NCBI RefSeq assembly: GCF_001434335.1
Contig: NZ_AZFM01000006.1
Span: forward strand, 1 to 64,000
DNA length: 64,000 nucleotides
Direction: 5' to 3'
From: Lactobacillus kalixensis DSM 16043
GTDB lineage: Bacteria > Bacillota > Bacilli > Lactobacillales > Lactobacillaceae
Below the pieces are notes generated by a model. The model saw nothing but the letters and a program-made list of their open reading frames with translations, had not been told where the DNA came from and did not search any database. Positions 29,545 through 40,429 of the stretch are shown here, piece after piece. How positions within the stretch are numbered: position 1 is the stretch's first letter; every line of letters begins with the position of its first letter. The translations under genes were made by a program, and so were the position numbers.

Positions 29545-30732
29545 ATGAAAATAGATAATTTACCAAAAGTATTTCAAGCTGCAATGCCTGTACTTGAAAC
29601 TCTTGAAAATGCAGGCTTCGAAGCATATTTTGTAGGTGGATCTGTACGCGATATCTTACTAAAAAGACATATTCATGATGTTGATATTGCAACTAGTGCT
29701 TATCCAGAAGAAGTGAAGAGTCTTTTTGAAAAGACAATCGATACCGGTATCCAACATGGTACAGTAACTGTTTTATATGGTAATGAAAGTTATGAAATAA
29801 CTACTTTTAGAACCGAATCAGGTTATCAAGATTATCGTCGTCCTGATCATGTTACTTTTGTTCAAAATCTCGAAGAAGATTTAAAACGCCGTGATTTTAC
29901 CATTAATGCGTTTGCTATGAATATGAGAGGCGAGATCATCGATTTATTTGATGGTTTAGACGATTTGAAAAATAGAGTCATTCGAGCAGTCGGTGATCCA
30001 GAAAAAAGATTTAACGAAGATGCTTTAAGAATGATGAGAGCAGTTCGCTTTATGAGTCAGCTTAAATTCACTTTGGAAGAAAAAACAGAGCAAGCGATTG
30101 TGGATCATCACGAATTATTAAGAAAAATTTCTGTTGAACGAGTTCGTGATGAATTTGTCAAAATGGGAATTGGATCAGATTCCAGACAAGCTTTTCAAGT
30201 GTTTTTGGATACTAAATTAAGTGAAGATGTACCAGACTTTGAAGGTAAGAGCGAATTATTAAGTGTCTATCCTAAACTGAAATTTAGTCCAACTATGGAA
30301 GCAAGTTTTTGGTCAATTATTATGATTTTGCTTAAAGTTCCAAATAATCAAATTAGTAAAATCATGCGTGATTGGAAGAATTCCAATGCTATGATTGATT
30401 CGGTTGAACGAATTGTCGATTTCTTTGATATTTTATCTGATCATGCACCTACAGACTATGAGCTCTTCCAGATGGGCAAAGAGACGCTTTTAAACGTAAT
30501 TGATGTTGCACATATATTAGGACAGCCAGTCGAATCAAAGGCGCTGGTAGATCGTTATGCGGCCCTTCCAATTAAAAAATCATCCGAGCTTACAATTGAT
30601 GGACGCTTTTTAATTAAGATGGGAATCACTCCAGGCCCAAATTTGGGGAAGATTTTGGAAGAAATTAAAAAAGCAGTTATTTCTGGGCAACTGGAAAATG
30701 ATCAAGTAGCAATTGAAAATTATTTAAACTAA
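29545..30732 (+). CDS. cca: CCA-adding tRNA nucleotidyltransferase
   Basis: Adds or repairs the 3' CCA of tRNAs without a template. The 395-residue class II enzyme has the nucleotidyltransferase motif [11 protein letters not shown] with catalytic DVD at Asp45/Asp47. Motif B is [12 protein letters not shown] and motif C is [10 protein letters not shown]. The start [20 protein letters not shown] fits the family, but its ribosome-binding site is weak. A TTG at 29533 would add four residues. It stands alone, divergent from YitT and convergent with the TrhA gene. Confidence 0.95.
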   Translation: MKIDNLPKVFQAAMPVLETLENAGFEAYFVGGSVRDILLKRHIHDVDIATSAYPEEVKSLFEKTIDTGIQHGTVTVLYGNESYEITTFRTESGYQDYRRPDHVTFVQNLEEDLKRRDFTINAFAMNMRGEIIDLFDGLDDLKNRVIRAVGDPEKRFNEDALRMMRAVRFMSQLKFTLEEKTEQAIVDHHELLRKISVERVRDEFVKMGIGSDSRQAFQVFLDTKLSEDVPDFEGKSELLSVYPKLKFSPTMEASFWSIIMILLKVPNNQISKIMRDWKNSNAMIDSVERIVDFFDILSDHAPTDYELFQMGKETLLNVIDVAHILGQPVESKALVDRYAALPIKKSSELTIDGRFLIKMGITPGPNLGKILEEIKKAVISGQLENDQVAIENYLN

Positions 30733-30735
30733 AGA

Positions 30736-30763
30736 AAAAACTGGCATTTTGCCAGTTTTTTTA
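30736..30763. terminator. Bidirectional terminator
   Basis: AAAAAACTGGC and GCCAGTTTTTTT pair around ATTTT between cca and the convergent TrhA gene. Confidence 0.9.
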
Positions 30764-31426
30764 TACATATAATAAAACAGAAAAGTACATCAAAATTGAT
30801 CCAAGCATTACAAATAAATGCCAAATAACATGAATATAAGGAACGTTACGCATTGTATACAAGAGTGCGCCAACGGTATAAGCAATTCCACCGCTAACTA
30901 ATAACCAAAAGCCAGTTGGACTTAGGCGAACGTATAAATAGCTACCAGATAAGATTACTAACCATCCCATTAAGACATACAAGATAGTATCAAAAATGAT
31001 ATGCTTACCACGATTGAAGATATAATAAATAATACCGAAAATTGTTAAGCCCCAAATTAATCCGAATAAAACCCATCCCCAAACACCACCAATTGCAACT
31101 AATGAGTATGGAGTATATGATCCAGCAATTAATAAAAAGATGGAGCAATGATCAAATATTTGAAAAACGTTTCTAGCTTTTGTAAAAATTAAACTATGAA
31201 ATAGCGTAGAAAACAAATATAAGAGAACTAAACTAGTCCCGTAAATCGTGAAAGTTGTTATTCTCATTGCATCCCCAGTGTGTGCCGCTTTCACGATTAA
31301 AACAACCAATCCAGCAACTGCAAGACCAAATCCAATTCCATGCGTGATTGCACTGAAAATGTTATCGAGGATATGGTATCTATTTGAACGATTCTTTGGT
31401 TTATTCCATAATTCTTTAAATTTCAT
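30761..31426 (-). CDS. TrhA/hemolysin III family membrane protein
   Basis: A 221-residue membrane protein with seven hydrophobic segments, in the PAQR/hemolysin III superfamily. Conserved His positions are visible in NIFSAITHGIGFGLA, TLFHSLIF and HVIWHLFVMLGS, and are expected to bind zinc. Bacillus TrhA (YqfA/YplQ) is tied to membrane fluidity; the old label of hemolysin is poorly supported. The start at 31426 has GGA ten bases upstream; the more distal ATG overlaps it. Confidence 0.88.
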   Translation of the reverse strand: MKFKELWNKPKNRSNRYHILDNIFSAITHGIGFGLAVAGLVVLIVKAAHTGDAMRITTFTIYGTSLVLLYLFSTLFHSLIFTKARNVFQIFDHCSIFLLIAGSYTPYSLVAIGGVWGWVLFGLIWGLTIFGIIYYIFNRGKHIIFDTILYVLMGWLVILSGSYLYVRLSPTGFWLLVSGGIAYTVGALLYTMRNVPYIHVIWHLFVMLGSILMYFSVLLYV

Positions 31427-31563
31427 AATAAAACATTCCAATCAAACTTTTTTCTTGTGAAGTTTTTTTGATATACTAACATATATATTGTGCTCAACCC
31501 TGATATGTAATATGTATTTTATCATAAAAGAAATTGAGCTTTTTAGAATTGAGGGCGAATACT

Positions 31564-32421
31564 TTGTCAAAGTTTAAAATCATGACGGATTCTTCCGTTC
31601 AATTAACAACAGAAGAAATTGAGAAATATGATATTACTGTCGTTCCATTATCCATTTCTATTAATGGTAAAACTTACATCGATGGTGTAGATATCTCAAG
31701 AAGAGATTTCGTTGAGAAAATGAACGAATCAGTAGAATTACCAAAGACTAGTCAACCTCCAATTGGTCGTTTTGTCGATACGATTAATAACTTGACTGCT
31801 GACGGTAGTGAGATCATTGGTATTTTCTTAGCAAAAAGCTTAAGTGGTACGATTGATGCAGCAAGACAAGCTGCTGAAATTGCTGGAAAGTCAGATAAAG
31901 TTCATATTATTGATTCTGAATTAACTGATCGCGGGGAAGGTTTCCAAGTACTTGCTGCAGCTAGGGATGCTCAAGAGGGCAAGAGCTTGGAAGAAATTTT
32001 AGCTCATGTAGACCAAATTAAGAAGAATCAAAAACTTCGAATGATGGTTGTAGATTTAAAGAACCTAATTAAGGGTGGTAGATTAGGTGCTTTATCAGGT
32101 AAAGTTGCTACACTTTTAAATATTAGAATTGAGTTACACATGCCGGAGGGTAAGCTACAAGTTGTCAAAAAAGGCCGTGGTAAGAAATTCAGCAAGTCTT
32201 TTGATGAACGCGTTTTAAAAGATATTGAAGAAAATAAAGATCGCATTCATGAAGTTGGTATTTCCTATGTTGACACCCCTGAGGCAATGGAAGTATTAGC
32301 AGATAAAATTCGCGCTATTAGTCCAGATATTAACGTTTTGGTTAGAGAAACTAGTCCAATTGTTGCCACTCATGCTGGTAATGGCGCCTATGCAATAATT
32401 TATTATCTGGATGTGGAGTAA
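31564..32421 (+). CDS. DegV-family fatty acid-binding protein (copy 1)
   Basis: A 285-residue DegV protein. Members bind fatty acids and supply them to the FakA kinase (the FakB role). Conserved blocks are MTDSSVQLTTEEIEKYDITV, LPKTSQPPIG, FLAKSLSGTIDAARQAA and VVDLKNLIKGGRLG. The start is taken as TTG 31564, preceded by GAGGGCG with suitable spacing; an ATG-like start upstream gives an untypical extension. A paralogue lies at 55737-56615. yozE follows 3 bases after the stop. Confidence 0.88.
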   Translation: MSKFKIMTDSSVQLTTEEIEKYDITVVPLSISINGKTYIDGVDISRRDFVEKMNESVELPKTSQPPIGRFVDTINNLTADGSEIIGIFLAKSLSGTIDAARQAAEIAGKSDKVHIIDSELTDRGEGFQVLAAARDAQEGKSLEEILAHVDQIKKNQKLRMMVVDLKNLIKGGRLGALSGKVATLLNIRIELHMPEGKLQVVKKGRGKKFSKSFDERVLKDIEENKDRIHEVGISYVDTPEAMEVLADKIRAISPDINVLVRETSPIVATHAGNGAYAIIYYLDVE

Positions 32422-32424
32422 TAA

Positions 32425-32655
32425 ATGGCTTATAGAGATAGTTTTTATCAATACTTAATGACGCAAAGAGACCCAGATTCAACTGATGAAGTGGCTCAAT
32501 TTGCAAATAATGCACAGCATGATCAAACTTTTCCTAAGCAAGAACAAAACTATGAAAAGTTATCTGACTATTTAGAGTTAAACGCAAGTTATTTACCGAG
32601 CATGTCAGTCTTTGATCGAGCATATGAAATGTATCAAGAAAAAATGAGTTATTAG
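32425..32655 (+). CDS. YozE-family (UPF0346) small protein
   Basis: A 76-residue acidic protein with the SAM-like helical YozE fold. Typical features are the start [33 protein letters not shown] and the end [17 protein letters not shown]. The function is not established. It follows degV by 3 bp and is translationally linked to it. Confidence 0.88.
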   Translation: MAYRDSFYQYLMTQRDPDSTDEVAQFANNAQHDQTFPKQEQNYEKLSDYLELNASYLPSMSVFDRAYEMYQEKMSY

Positions 32656-32661
32656 AATAAG

Positions 32662-32684
32662 AGTCCCACATGGGACTTTTTTTA
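32662..32684 (+). terminator. Terminator after yozE
   Basis: AGTCCC and GGGACT pair around ACAT, followed by seven T. Confidence 0.88.
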
Positions 32685-32705
32685 ATCTATGAATGAGGTA
32701 GAGAG

Positions 32706-34286
32706 ATGGAGACATTTACTGGGATAAGTGAATTAATCTTGGCAGTATGTTTAGCCATGGTTATTCAGAATTGGATTTTGAAAAAGGTTTCGGTTAATTA
32801 TATTGCTATGATCATTGGTATCTTGATGGCTCTGTTTCTTAAGTTTCCAGTGAATCGTTTTATCTTTGAACCGGAAGTTTTTATTGGATTGGTAGTAGCG
32901 CCGTTATTATTTTTTGAGGGACAACAAAATAACCTACATAGTATCTTACGATCATGGCGGTCAATCTTCGGAATTACTGTGATTATGATTGTAATTGCAA
33001 CTTGTGTAGCTGCTTTCGGCGTTGTAATAACTACTGGAGTATCGATGCCATTAGCACTTGTTTTAGCTACAATTTCTACACCAACGGATGCTACAGCGAC
33101 TGAATCAGTTAGTCATGGCTTAAAATTACCCAAAACAGTCAGCAAGTATCTAAAAAATGAATCGCTTTTTAATGATGCGAGTGGGCTAATCTTACTTGAT
33201 ATGGCTGTTACTTGGTATGTTTCAAAAGAACTGAATATTGGGCATACTTTACTACGCTTTTTATTTTCGTCTATTGGTGGTTTGATACTTGGAACTTTGT
33301 TGATGGGGATGCTAGTTCTGACGTTTCAAAAGTTATTGAGATCTAATGCTAATTTTGATCATAGTGGTTATGAACCAATTACAGCACTAATCACAATTTA
33401 TCTGATTATGCCAATTATGATTTATTACTTGGCTGAACACATTCAAGTATCAGGAATCATTGCTGTTGTTGCTGCAGGCATCGTAGCTAATGCTGGAATT
33501 GAGCGAAGTCGATTAACAAGTTTAAGTTATACGTATACTAGCTTAACTTTAACTAGGTATTTATCATCGATGTTAAATGGGATTGTCTTCGTTGTTTTGG
33601 GAATTGTTATTGCACAAACTTTTCAAGAAAAAAGCTTAACTAGACTTTATTTAGCAATTCTTATCGGAACAGTTCTTTATCTAGCAAATTTGTTGGTACG
33701 CTTTTTATACAGTAAAATCATAATGAAGTTATCGGCTAAGGATGCTATAATTTTTGCACTGGGTGGAATTCATGGTGCAGTTACCTTTGCCTTAGCTTAT
33801 ATGCTTGAGCAAACTGTGATCAGTAGTAGTAACTTTACATTAATTTTGTATAGTGAAGTTAGTTTAATAATTTTGAGTATGATTGTTCCAACGATCTTGT
33901 TCAGACGTTTATTACCTAAAGATCGAACGGATTTTGAAAAAGAGGATAATATCCAGCAAATTAAATGTGATATGGTTGACTATGCTCAAAGTAAATTAAA
34001 TGAAATCTACTTACCTAAGAGAATTAGAAAGCAATTAGAGTTTGACCTTAATGCGCAAATTGACGAAACATCTATGAAAGATTTTATTCGTGAATTAAAG
34101 AAATCAGTTAAGGCAACTGAATTGACTCCAAGTCAAAAAGAATTTAGAGATGAAGTATATCGTTATGCTTTTAGAGAAGAGCGAACATATTTGGGCCAGC
34201 TTTCGCAAAAAGAAGAAACGCGACCTGAATTCTTAAATCTCTATCGGGAGGTCCTTTTTGGCAGAAGTTTTGTTTTTGCATTCTGA
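32706..34286 (+). CDS. CPA1-type Na+/H+ (cation/proton) antiporter
   Basis: A 526-residue protein with about 12 membrane helices in the first 400 residues and a charged cytoplasmic tail of about 120. The CPA1 signature is present: VAPLLFFEGQQNN, ISTPTDATATESV and LKNESLFNDASGLIL with the conserved ND pair. GIHGAVTFALAYMLE is the late-TM motif. It probably exports Na+ or K+ in exchange for protons for pH and salt tolerance. GAGGTAGAGAG precedes the ATG. Confidence 0.9.
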   Translation: METFTGISELILAVCLAMVIQNWILKKVSVNYIAMIIGILMALFLKFPVNRFIFEPEVFIGLVVAPLLFFEGQQNNLHSILRSWRSIFGITVIMIVIATCVAAFGVVITTGVSMPLALVLATISTPTDATATESVSHGLKLPKTVSKYLKNESLFNDASGLILLDMAVTWYVSKELNIGHTLLRFLFSSIGGLILGTLLMGMLVLTFQKLLRSNANFDHSGYEPITALITIYLIMPIMIYYLAEHIQVSGIIAVVAAGIVANAGIERSRLTSLSYTYTSLTLTRYLSSMLNGIVFVVLGIVIAQTFQEKSLTRLYLAILIGTVLYLANLLVRFLYSKIIMKLSAKDAIIFALGGIHGAVTFALAYMLEQTVISSSNFTLILYSEVSLIILSMIVPTILFRRLLPKDRTDFEKEDNIQQIKCDMVDYAQSKLNEIYLPKRIRKQLEFDLNAQIDETSMKDFIRELKKSVKATELTPSQKEFRDEVYRYAFREERTYLGQLSQKEETRPEFLNLYREVLFGRSFVFAF

Positions 34287-34324
34287 GGATGAATAGGTTA
34301 TAAACTATCAGGGAGGAATTATAA

Positions 34325-35164
34325 ATGGGACAAATACAATGGTATCCAGGCCATATGAACAAGGCTCGGAATCAATTGGAAGATAAATTAGGATTAATAG
34401 ATGTAATCGTGGAAGTGCTAGATGCTAGAATTCCTAAGTCATCTCGTAACCCGATGATTGAAGAATTAGTAGGTAACAAACCCCACTTAATAATTTTGAA
34501 TAAAGCTGACTTGGCTGATCCTGTTTTAACAAAGTTATGGCAAAAAGAATTACAAGAGCCAGGAAAATTTGTTATGGCAATGGATTCTCTTCACAATACT
34601 AATATGCAAGCTTTAATTGGAATGATAAAAAAAGCAGCACTTAGTAAAACAAAAAAGCTTGAAGCAAAAGGTGCTTCAAGTCCGATGATTCGTATTGCCT
34701 TAGCAGGGATCCCAAATTGTGGTAAGTCAACAATTATCAATCGTTTGGTTGGACGAAATGTGGCTGAAGTAGGTAATAAACCAGGTGTTACTAAAGGACA
34801 GACCTGGCTGAAGACTAAAACAAATATCCAAATTTTAGATACGCCAGGAATCTTATGGCCTAAGTTTGAAGATCAAGAAGTTGGTTACAAATTAGCTGCT
34901 TTTGGCGCTATTAAAGATAGTATCTTCCATGCGGATGATGTGGCTCTTTATGTCATTAAAAGCATGAGGAAGTACTATATGAATGATTTAGTCAAGTTTG
35001 CACGTTGTTCTAAAGAGCAAGTAGAAAATATCAGTGATCCAGATTTACTTCTAGCAATGACTGAAGTATATGGAATGCGCGATGATTATGATCGATTTGC
35101 TTTATATATGCTTCAAAGATTGCGTAAGGGTAAAATTGGAAGGATTACATTAGACCGACCATGA
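34325..35164 (+). CDS. rbgA: Ribosome biogenesis GTPase RbgA (YlqF)
   Basis: A circularly permuted GTPase needed for late 50S assembly. In the 279-residue protein the G4 motif (LNKADL, about 57) precedes G1 (GIPNCGKST, about 128) and G3 (LDTPGILWP). The N-terminus [17 protein letters not shown] is diagnostic. The C-terminal domain contacts rRNA. It overlaps rnhB by 4 bases, the conserved rbgA-rnhB arrangement. GGGAGGAATT precedes the ATG. Confidence 0.96.
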   Translation: MGQIQWYPGHMNKARNQLEDKLGLIDVIVEVLDARIPKSSRNPMIEELVGNKPHLIILNKADLADPVLTKLWQKELQEPGKFVMAMDSLHNTNMQALIGMIKKAALSKTKKLEAKGASSPMIRIALAGIPNCGKSTIINRLVGRNVAEVGNKPGVTKGQTWLKTKTNIQILDTPGILWPKFEDQEVGYKLAAFGAIKDSIFHADDVALYVIKSMRKYYMNDLVKFARCSKEQVENISDPDLLLAMTEVYGMRDDYDRFALYMLQRLRKGKIGRITLDRP

Positions 35165-35916
35165 CGATAAAAGAAGTAAAAGAGCTACTCAAGCAAGATA
35201 ATATAGATCAAGAAGAATTAGCGGAACTAGAAAAAGATTCACGTGCTGGCGTTCAAAAATTACTGATTTCTTATCATAAAAGACAAAAGAAACTGGCTGA
35301 AGCTAAGGAAGCTTTTGAAGCGCGCTTTTCTTATGAAAAAAAGTTTTGGGCAAAAGGACAGCGTGTGGCGGGAGTTGACGAAGTAGGACGCGGACCTCTA
35401 GCTGGTCCAGTTGTTACAGCAGCTGTTATTATTGATGACAGTTTCGACTTAATTGAAGTTAATGATTCAAAAAAATTGACGCCCAAGCGACGTCTTGAGT
35501 TATATCCAGAAATTTTATCAAAAGCGGTTAGCGTAGCTGTTGGGGTAAAAAATGCACAAGTGATCGATCAAGTAAATATTTATGAGGCAGATCGCTTAGC
35601 GATGGCTGCTGCGGTTAATCATTTAAATATTAAGCCGGATGCACTTTTAGTTGATGCAATGAATGTACCGGTTGATCTGCCCCAGATTGAATTGATTAAG
35701 GGGGATGCTAAATCCAATTCTATTGCTGCAGCTTCAATTGTAGCCAAAGTTTTTAGAGATAAATTGATGGATGACTATGCTAAAATTTACCCTCAATATG
35801 ATTTTCCAAATAACGCTGGATATGGAACAGCCAAGCATTTAGCAGCTTTAGAAAAGTATGGTCCTACATCAATTCATCGTAAAAGTTTTGAGCCAGTAAA
35901 AAAATTTTTTGAATAA
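35161..35916 (+). CDS. rnhB: Ribonuclease HII
   Basis: Removes ribonucleotides and RNA from RNA-DNA hybrids. The 251-residue protein has an N-terminal helical extension (about 1-65). The catalytic motif is [17 protein letters not shown], with further residues at [15 protein letters not shown] and [15 protein letters not shown]. The start overlaps the rbgA stop (ATGA), giving translational coupling. The dprA leader follows, with no clear terminator between them. Confidence 0.95.
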   Translation: MTIKEVKELLKQDNIDQEELAELEKDSRAGVQKLLISYHKRQKKLAEAKEAFEARFSYEKKFWAKGQRVAGVDEVGRGPLAGPVVTAAVIIDDSFDLIEVNDSKKLTPKRRLELYPEILSKAVSVAVGVKNAQVIDQVNIYEADRLAMAAAVNHLNIKPDALLVDAMNVPVDLPQIELIKGDAKSNSIAAASIVAKVFRDKLMDDYAKIYPQYDFPNNAGYGTAKHLAALEKYGPTSIHRKSFEPVKKFFE

Positions 35917-35938
35917 ATTTTTATTTTTTTAAGTAAAA

Positions 35939-35972
35939 TCCTCCATTTTTTGCGAATTTAATAAATGGAGGA
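35939..35972 (+). promoter_or_regulatory. Hairpin sequestering the dprA ribosome-binding site
   Basis: TCCTCCATTT (35939-35948) is an exact 10-base complement of AAATGGAGGA (35963-35972), which contains the dprA ribosome-binding site, 8 bases before the ATG. The 14-base loop holds TGCGAATT (35951-35958), resembling the competence sigma-factor box TACGAATA at 6 of 8 positions. Readthrough RNA from rnhB should fold the site shut; RNA beginning just after the loop would not. Confidence 0.65.
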
Positions 35973-35979
35973 CTAATTT

Positions 35980-36858
35980 ATGAAAATAACTGATTTTTTA
36001 TTAGCATTAAAACTACAAAAGGGTGTTGGTTATGTTAAAATGCTTCAAATAGCCAGCCAATTGGACGTAGAAGAGGTTGATCCGGTGCAATTAAATGCGT
36101 TAGACTTACCTTTGTCATTTAGAGAAATTTGTCTAAGAGCATACCGTGATGAAAAAGCCGAGGAGACTATTAACAGAATTAAGAAGCAATGCCAGGTAAT
36201 TAGTTTCTTTGATTCAGAGTATCCAGAGCAGCTGCGACAAATTTATCAACCACCATTGATTTTGTTTGCGCGTGGCAATCTTGATCTTTTGAAAAAAGAA
36301 ATTGTCACGATCGTTGGCTCGAGAATGGCAACTGATTATAGCTATCAGGTGATTAATCGTCTAATGCCTAATTTGGTAAAGCAAGACCTAGTCATTGCTA
36401 GTGGCTTAGCTAAGGGCGTGGACAGTTTGGCTCATGAAGCGGCTTTGAGAAATAATGGAAAGACAATTGCTGTAGTCGGAAATGGGTTGAATCATTATTA
36501 TCCTTTGCAAAATCATAATTTGCAGGATGAAATTGTCCAAAAAGGTCTGATACTGAGTGAATATTTACCGGATACTCCGCCAAGGCCATTCAGGTTCCCT
36601 CAACGAAATCGCATACTCTCAGGTCTTAGCCGCAGTGTAATTGTCACAGAAGCTAAAGAAAAATCCGGCTCACTGATTACTGCAAATTTAGCTTTGCAAG
36701 AAAATCGTGACGTTTATGCAGTACCTGGACCAATCACTAGTACTCTTTCTGAAGGTCCTAATAAGCTGATTGAAGCAGGTGCCAACCCTATAATTGATTT
36801 TGAACTTAAAAGAGAAAGATTTGACAATTTGACTACTAATATCTTATTCTCAGATTAG
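35980..36858 (+). CDS. dprA: DNA processing protein DprA
   Basis: A RecA loader that protects incoming single-stranded DNA in natural transformation. The 292-residue protein has the N-terminal SAM-like domain and the extended Rossmann fold: TIVGSRMATDYSYQVINRLM, IASGLAKGVDSLAHEAAL, VVGNGLNHYYPLQN and FRFPQRNRILSGLSR. GSLITANLALQENRDVYAVPG is also diagnostic. The usual C-terminal winged helix is short or absent. The start has GGAGGA, buried in a perfect hairpin (35939-35972). It precedes topA, as in Bacillus. Confidence 0.95.
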   Translation: MKITDFLLALKLQKGVGYVKMLQIASQLDVEEVDPVQLNALDLPLSFREICLRAYRDEKAEETINRIKKQCQVISFFDSEYPEQLRQIYQPPLILFARGNLDLLKKEIVTIVGSRMATDYSYQVINRLMPNLVKQDLVIASGLAKGVDSLAHEAALRNNGKTIAVVGNGLNHYYPLQNHNLQDEIVQKGLILSEYLPDTPPRPFRFPQRNRILSGLSRSVIVTEAKEKSGSLITANLALQENRDVYAVPGPITSTLSEGPNKLIEAGANPIIDFELKRERFDNLTTNILFSD

Positions 36859-36892
36859 TATTTTAATTAAAAAATTTAAGAGGAGGCATTAA

Positions 36893-39013
36893 ATGCCTAC
36901 TAAGACGACAAAGAAAAAGACAACTAGAAAAACAAGATCTAAAGTTAAAAAGAATCTGGTTATTGTAGAATCACCAGCTAAAGCAAAAACTATTGAAAAA
37001 TATTTAGGTAGAAATTATCACGTTATTGCTTCTAAAGGACATATTCGCGATTTACCTAAATCACAAATGGGAATTGATTTTGACGATAATTACAAGCCAA
37101 AGTACATTTCAATTCGTGGTAAAGGTGACACGATTAAGGAATTAAAGAGTGAAGCTAAGAAAGCTAAAAAAGTTTATCTGGCTTCCGACCCCGATCGTGA
37201 AGGAGAAGCAATTGCTTGGCATGTAGCTCATGCTCTTAACTTAGATGAAAAAGATAAAAATAGGGTAACTTTTAACGAAGTTACAAAAGATGCTGTTAAG
37301 GAAAGCTTTAAGCATCCCCGTACAATTGATATGGATACTGTTGATGCCCAACAAGCTCGCCGTGTTCTTGATAGAATTGTGGGTTATTCCTTATCACCAA
37401 TTCTTTGGGCTAAGGTTAAGAAGGGCTTAAGTGCGGGTCGTGTTCAATCTGTGGCTTTGAAATTAGTGATTGATCGTGAAAAAGAAATCAAGAACTTTAA
37501 GCCACAAGAATATTGGACAATTGACGCAGAATTTGTTAAGGATAAGTCAAAGTTTAAGGCAGCATTTTATGGTATAGACGGTAAAAAGACTGAATTGCCT
37601 AACAATGAAGCTGTTCAAGATGTTTTGTCTAAGATTGATAAAAAGAAATCCTTCGAAGTACAAAACGTTGTAACTCGCCAGCGTCGCCGTCAGCCACCTG
37701 CACCTTTTACTACCTCAACGATGCAACAAGAAGCTAACAAGCGCTTAGGCTACAGAACCAGAAGGACTATGAGCATTGCTCAGCAACTTTATGAAGGAAT
37801 TAGTTTAGGTAAGCAAGGGACAGTTGGTTTGATTACTTATATGAGAACTGACTCCAAACGTACTTCTCCAGTTGCTCAGCAAGAAGCTTCTAAGTTTTTA
37901 CATGAAAAATATGGCGCAGAATTTGCTGCCAAAAGTCAACGTCATTTTAAGAATCAAGAAGATGCGCAAGATGCTCACGAAGCAATTCGTCCAACAAGTG
38001 TTTATCGCACTCCAGAGTCTTTAAAAGAAGTTTTGACGACTGAGCAATATCGCTTGTATAAACTAATTTGGTCACGTTTTCTTGCTAGTGAAATGACGCC
38101 TGCTGTTTATGACACAGTTAGAGCAGACATTAATCAGAATAGTGTCACTTTCAGAACTACTGGATCTCAGATGAAGTTCCCTGGTTTTACCAAGGTTTAT
38201 GACAATGCTCAAGAAAAGAATGTTGAACTTCCTGATCTGGCAGAAGGCGAAGAAGTTAAGTTGAGTAAATCTGACAACAAACAACATTTTACTCAGCCAC
38301 CTGCACGTTATACTGAAGCTAGTTTGGTTAGAGCACTAGAAGAAAATGGTGTAGGTCGTCCTTCTACTTATGCTCCAACTATTGATACTATCCAACGTCG
38401 CTATTACGTTAAACTTGAAGGTAGAGCAATTGTGCCAACTGAGCTTGGTGAGATTGTTGACGGTTTGATTGAGGAATTCTTCCCAGACATTACTGATGTT
38501 GACTATACTGCTCGACTTGAAAGTGATCTTGATAACGTTGAAGACGGAAATAAGAATTGGGTCAAGGTAGTTGATGATTACTACCACCCATTTAAAAAAG
38601 AATTAGATAAAGCTGACAGTGAAATTGAAAAGGTTCAGATCAAAGATGAGCCTGCAGGTTTCAACTGTGACATCTGTGGCGCACCAATGGTCATCAAGAT
38701 GGGACGATATGGTAAGTTTTACGCTTGTTCACGTTTCCCTGATTGTCGTAATACTAAGCCAATCGTTAAGAAGATTGGTGTGACTTGTCCGAAGTGCGGC
38801 AAAGGTGAAATCGTTGAAAAGAAGTCAAAGAAAAATCGCAAATTCTATGGTTGTTCACGCTACCCAGAGTGTGACTTTGTATCATGGGATCAAACAATTG
38901 GACGTAATTGTCCAAATGATGGTCATTTCTTAGTTCAGAAGAAGACTAAGAAGGGATTGGTTATTCTTTGTCCAAATGGCGATTACAAGGAAGAGCCGAA
39001 AGAAGATAATTAG
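36893..39013 (+). CDS. topA: DNA topoisomerase I
   Basis: Relaxes negative supercoils by single-strand passage. The 706-residue type IA enzyme has a basic N-terminal tail and the Toprim domain ([32 protein letters not shown]). The active tyrosine is in [12 protein letters not shown] near residue 316. Three C-terminal zinc-finger-like segments follow; two keep four cysteines (CDICGAPM...CSRFPDC and CPKCGKGEI...CSRYPEC). The last has fewer cysteines. AGAGGAGGC precedes the ATG. Confidence 0.97.
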   Translation: MPTKTTKKKTTRKTRSKVKKNLVIVESPAKAKTIEKYLGRNYHVIASKGHIRDLPKSQMGIDFDDNYKPKYISIRGKGDTIKELKSEAKKAKKVYLASDPDREGEAIAWHVAHALNLDEKDKNRVTFNEVTKDAVKESFKHPRTIDMDTVDAQQARRVLDRIVGYSLSPILWAKVKKGLSAGRVQSVALKLVIDREKEIKNFKPQEYWTIDAEFVKDKSKFKAAFYGIDGKKTELPNNEAVQDVLSKIDKKKSFEVQNVVTRQRRRQPPAPFTTSTMQQEANKRLGYRTRRTMSIAQQLYEGISLGKQGTVGLITYMRTDSKRTSPVAQQEASKFLHEKYGAEFAAKSQRHFKNQEDAQDAHEAIRPTSVYRTPESLKEVLTTEQYRLYKLIWSRFLASEMTPAVYDTVRADINQNSVTFRTTGSQMKFPGFTKVYDNAQEKNVELPDLAEGEEVKLSKSDNKQHFTQPPARYTEASLVRALEENGVGRPSTYAPTIDTIQRRYYVKLEGRAIVPTELGEIVDGLIEEFFPDITDVDYTARLESDLDNVEDGNKNWVKVVDDYYHPFKKELDKADSEIEKVQIKDEPAGFNCDICGAPMVIKMGRYGKFYACSRFPDCRNTKPIVKKIGVTCPKCGKGEIVEKKSKKNRKFYGCSRYPECDFVSWDQTIGRNCPNDGHFLVQKKTKKGLVILCPNGDYKEEPKEDN

Positions 39014-39038
39014 TAAATATTTTAATAAAACAAAAACT

Positions 39039-39071
39039 TATATCATCAAACTTATGTAGTTTGATGATATA
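39039..39071. terminator. Perfect 13-bp inverted repeat between topA and trmFO
   Basis: TATATCATCAAAC and GTTTGATGATATA are exact complements around TTATGTA. An AT-rich tract follows without a long T-run. It is most likely the topA terminator, but it could also act in the trmFO leader. Confidence 0.6.
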
Positions 39072-39109
39072 TTTATATATGAGTAATTTTTATGTAGAGG
39101 ATGAAATAA

Positions 39110-40429
39110 ATGCCTAAAAATGTAACTGTTATCGGAGGAGGCCTTGCAGGTAGTGAAGCTGCTTGGCAATTAGCTAAACGTGGGATTAACGTTGACCTGT
39201 ATGAAATGCGTCCTAAAAAGATGACGCCAGCTCATGAAACTAGTAATTTAGCAGAGCTTGTATGTACTAATTCGATGAGATCTAATCAACTTTCAAATGC
39301 TGTTGGGCTTTTGAAAGAAGAAATGCGCCAAATGGATTCATTAATTATGAAAGCCGCTGATAAGACGCAAGTACCTGCAGGTGGAGCCTTAGCGGTTGAT
39401 CGTGATAGCTTCAGTAAATATGTTAGTGATACTCTTCGCGGAATGGATAATGTCACTATTCATGAAGAAGAAATCACAGAAATTCCTAAAGACGGAATTA
39501 CGATTATTGCAACTGGTCCACTTACTAGTGATACATTAGCTGAACAAATCAACGATTTTTCAGGCACAGATAGTTTGCACTTTTATGATGCAGCTGCACC
39601 TATTGTCGCAGCAGATTCAATTGATATGAACATCGTTTATAAGAAGTCACGTTATGATCGTGGTGAAGCGGCATATCTTAATTGCCCAATGACCAAAGAG
39701 CAATATGAAAAGTTTGCTCATGAATTGATCCATGCTGAAGTGGCTGATGTACATGGTTTTGAAAAAGACGATGTATTTGAGGGATGTATGCCAATTGAAG
39801 TAATGGCAGCAAGAGGTGCTAAGACCATGTTGTTTGGTCCCCTTAAACCAGTTGGCCTTGAAGATCCACATACTGGTGAAACTCCATATGCAGTAATTCA
39901 ATTACGTCAAGATAACGCTGCTGCTTCAATGTATAATATTGTTGGTTTCCAGACCCACTTAAAGTATGGTGAACAAAAGCGTGTCTTCTCAATGATTCCA
40001 GGTTTGGAAAATGCACGCTTTGTGAGATATGGTAAGATGCACCGTAACACTTATATCGCATCTCCAGATTTGCTAACTGCTTCATATGAAGCAAAGAAGC
40101 AAAAAGGGCTCTTTTTTGCTGGTCAAATGACTGGTGTTGAAGGCTATGTTGAAAGTGCTGGCTCAGGTTTAGTAGCTGGAATCAATGCAGCAAGAGAGGC
40201 AATGGATGAAGATACTGTTGTCTTTCCAAAGGACACTGCATTAGGTTCAATGGCAAATTATGTAACAACTACTAGTGCTAAACATTTTCAACCAATGAAC
40301 GCTAGTTTTGCTCTTATTCCTGGTTTAGAAGGTAAGAAAATCCGTAATAAGCGCGAGAGACATGAAAAGATTAGTGAACGTGGGTTAGAAAGTTTAGCTA
40401 AATTTAAAGAAACTGTTTTAGATGACTAA
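39110..40429 (+). CDS. trmFO: tRNA (uracil-54, C5) methyltransferase, folate-dependent
   Basis: Forms ribothymidine at position 54 of tRNA using methylene-tetrahydrofolate and FAD. The 439-residue protein has the FAD loop [13 protein letters not shown] at residues 7-19. Cys52 lies in [20 protein letters not shown], and a second conserved Cys lies in [15 protein letters not shown]-terminal [18 protein letters not shown] completes the family pattern. Formerly called Gid. It overlaps xerC by 8 bases. Confidence 0.96.
   Translation: MPKNVTVIGGGLAGSEAAWQLAKRGINVDLYEMRPKKMTPAHETSNLAELVCTNSMRSNQLSNAVGLLKEEMRQMDSLIMKAADKTQVPAGGALAVDRDSFSKYVSDTLRGMDNVTIHEEEITEIPKDGITIIATGPLTSDTLAEQINDFSGTDSLHFYDAAAPIVAADSIDMNIVYKKSRYDRGEAAYLNCPMTKEQYEKFAHELIHAEVADVHGFEKDDVFEGCMPIEVMAARGAKTMLFGPLKPVGLEDPHTGETPYAVIQLRQDNAAASMYNIVGFQTHLKYGEQKRVFSMIPGLENARFVRYGKMHRNTYIASPDLLTASYEAKKQKGLFFAGQMTGVEGYVESAGSGLVAGINAAREAMDEDTVVFPKDTALGSMANYVTTTSAKHFQPMNASFALIPGLEGKKIRNKRERHEKISERGLESLAKFKETVLDD

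Noticed and set aside
30761-31426. Hemolysin III label as a virulence trait
   Set aside because: The family is now linked to membrane fluidity homeostasis (TrhA/PAQR); no toxin evidence is visible.
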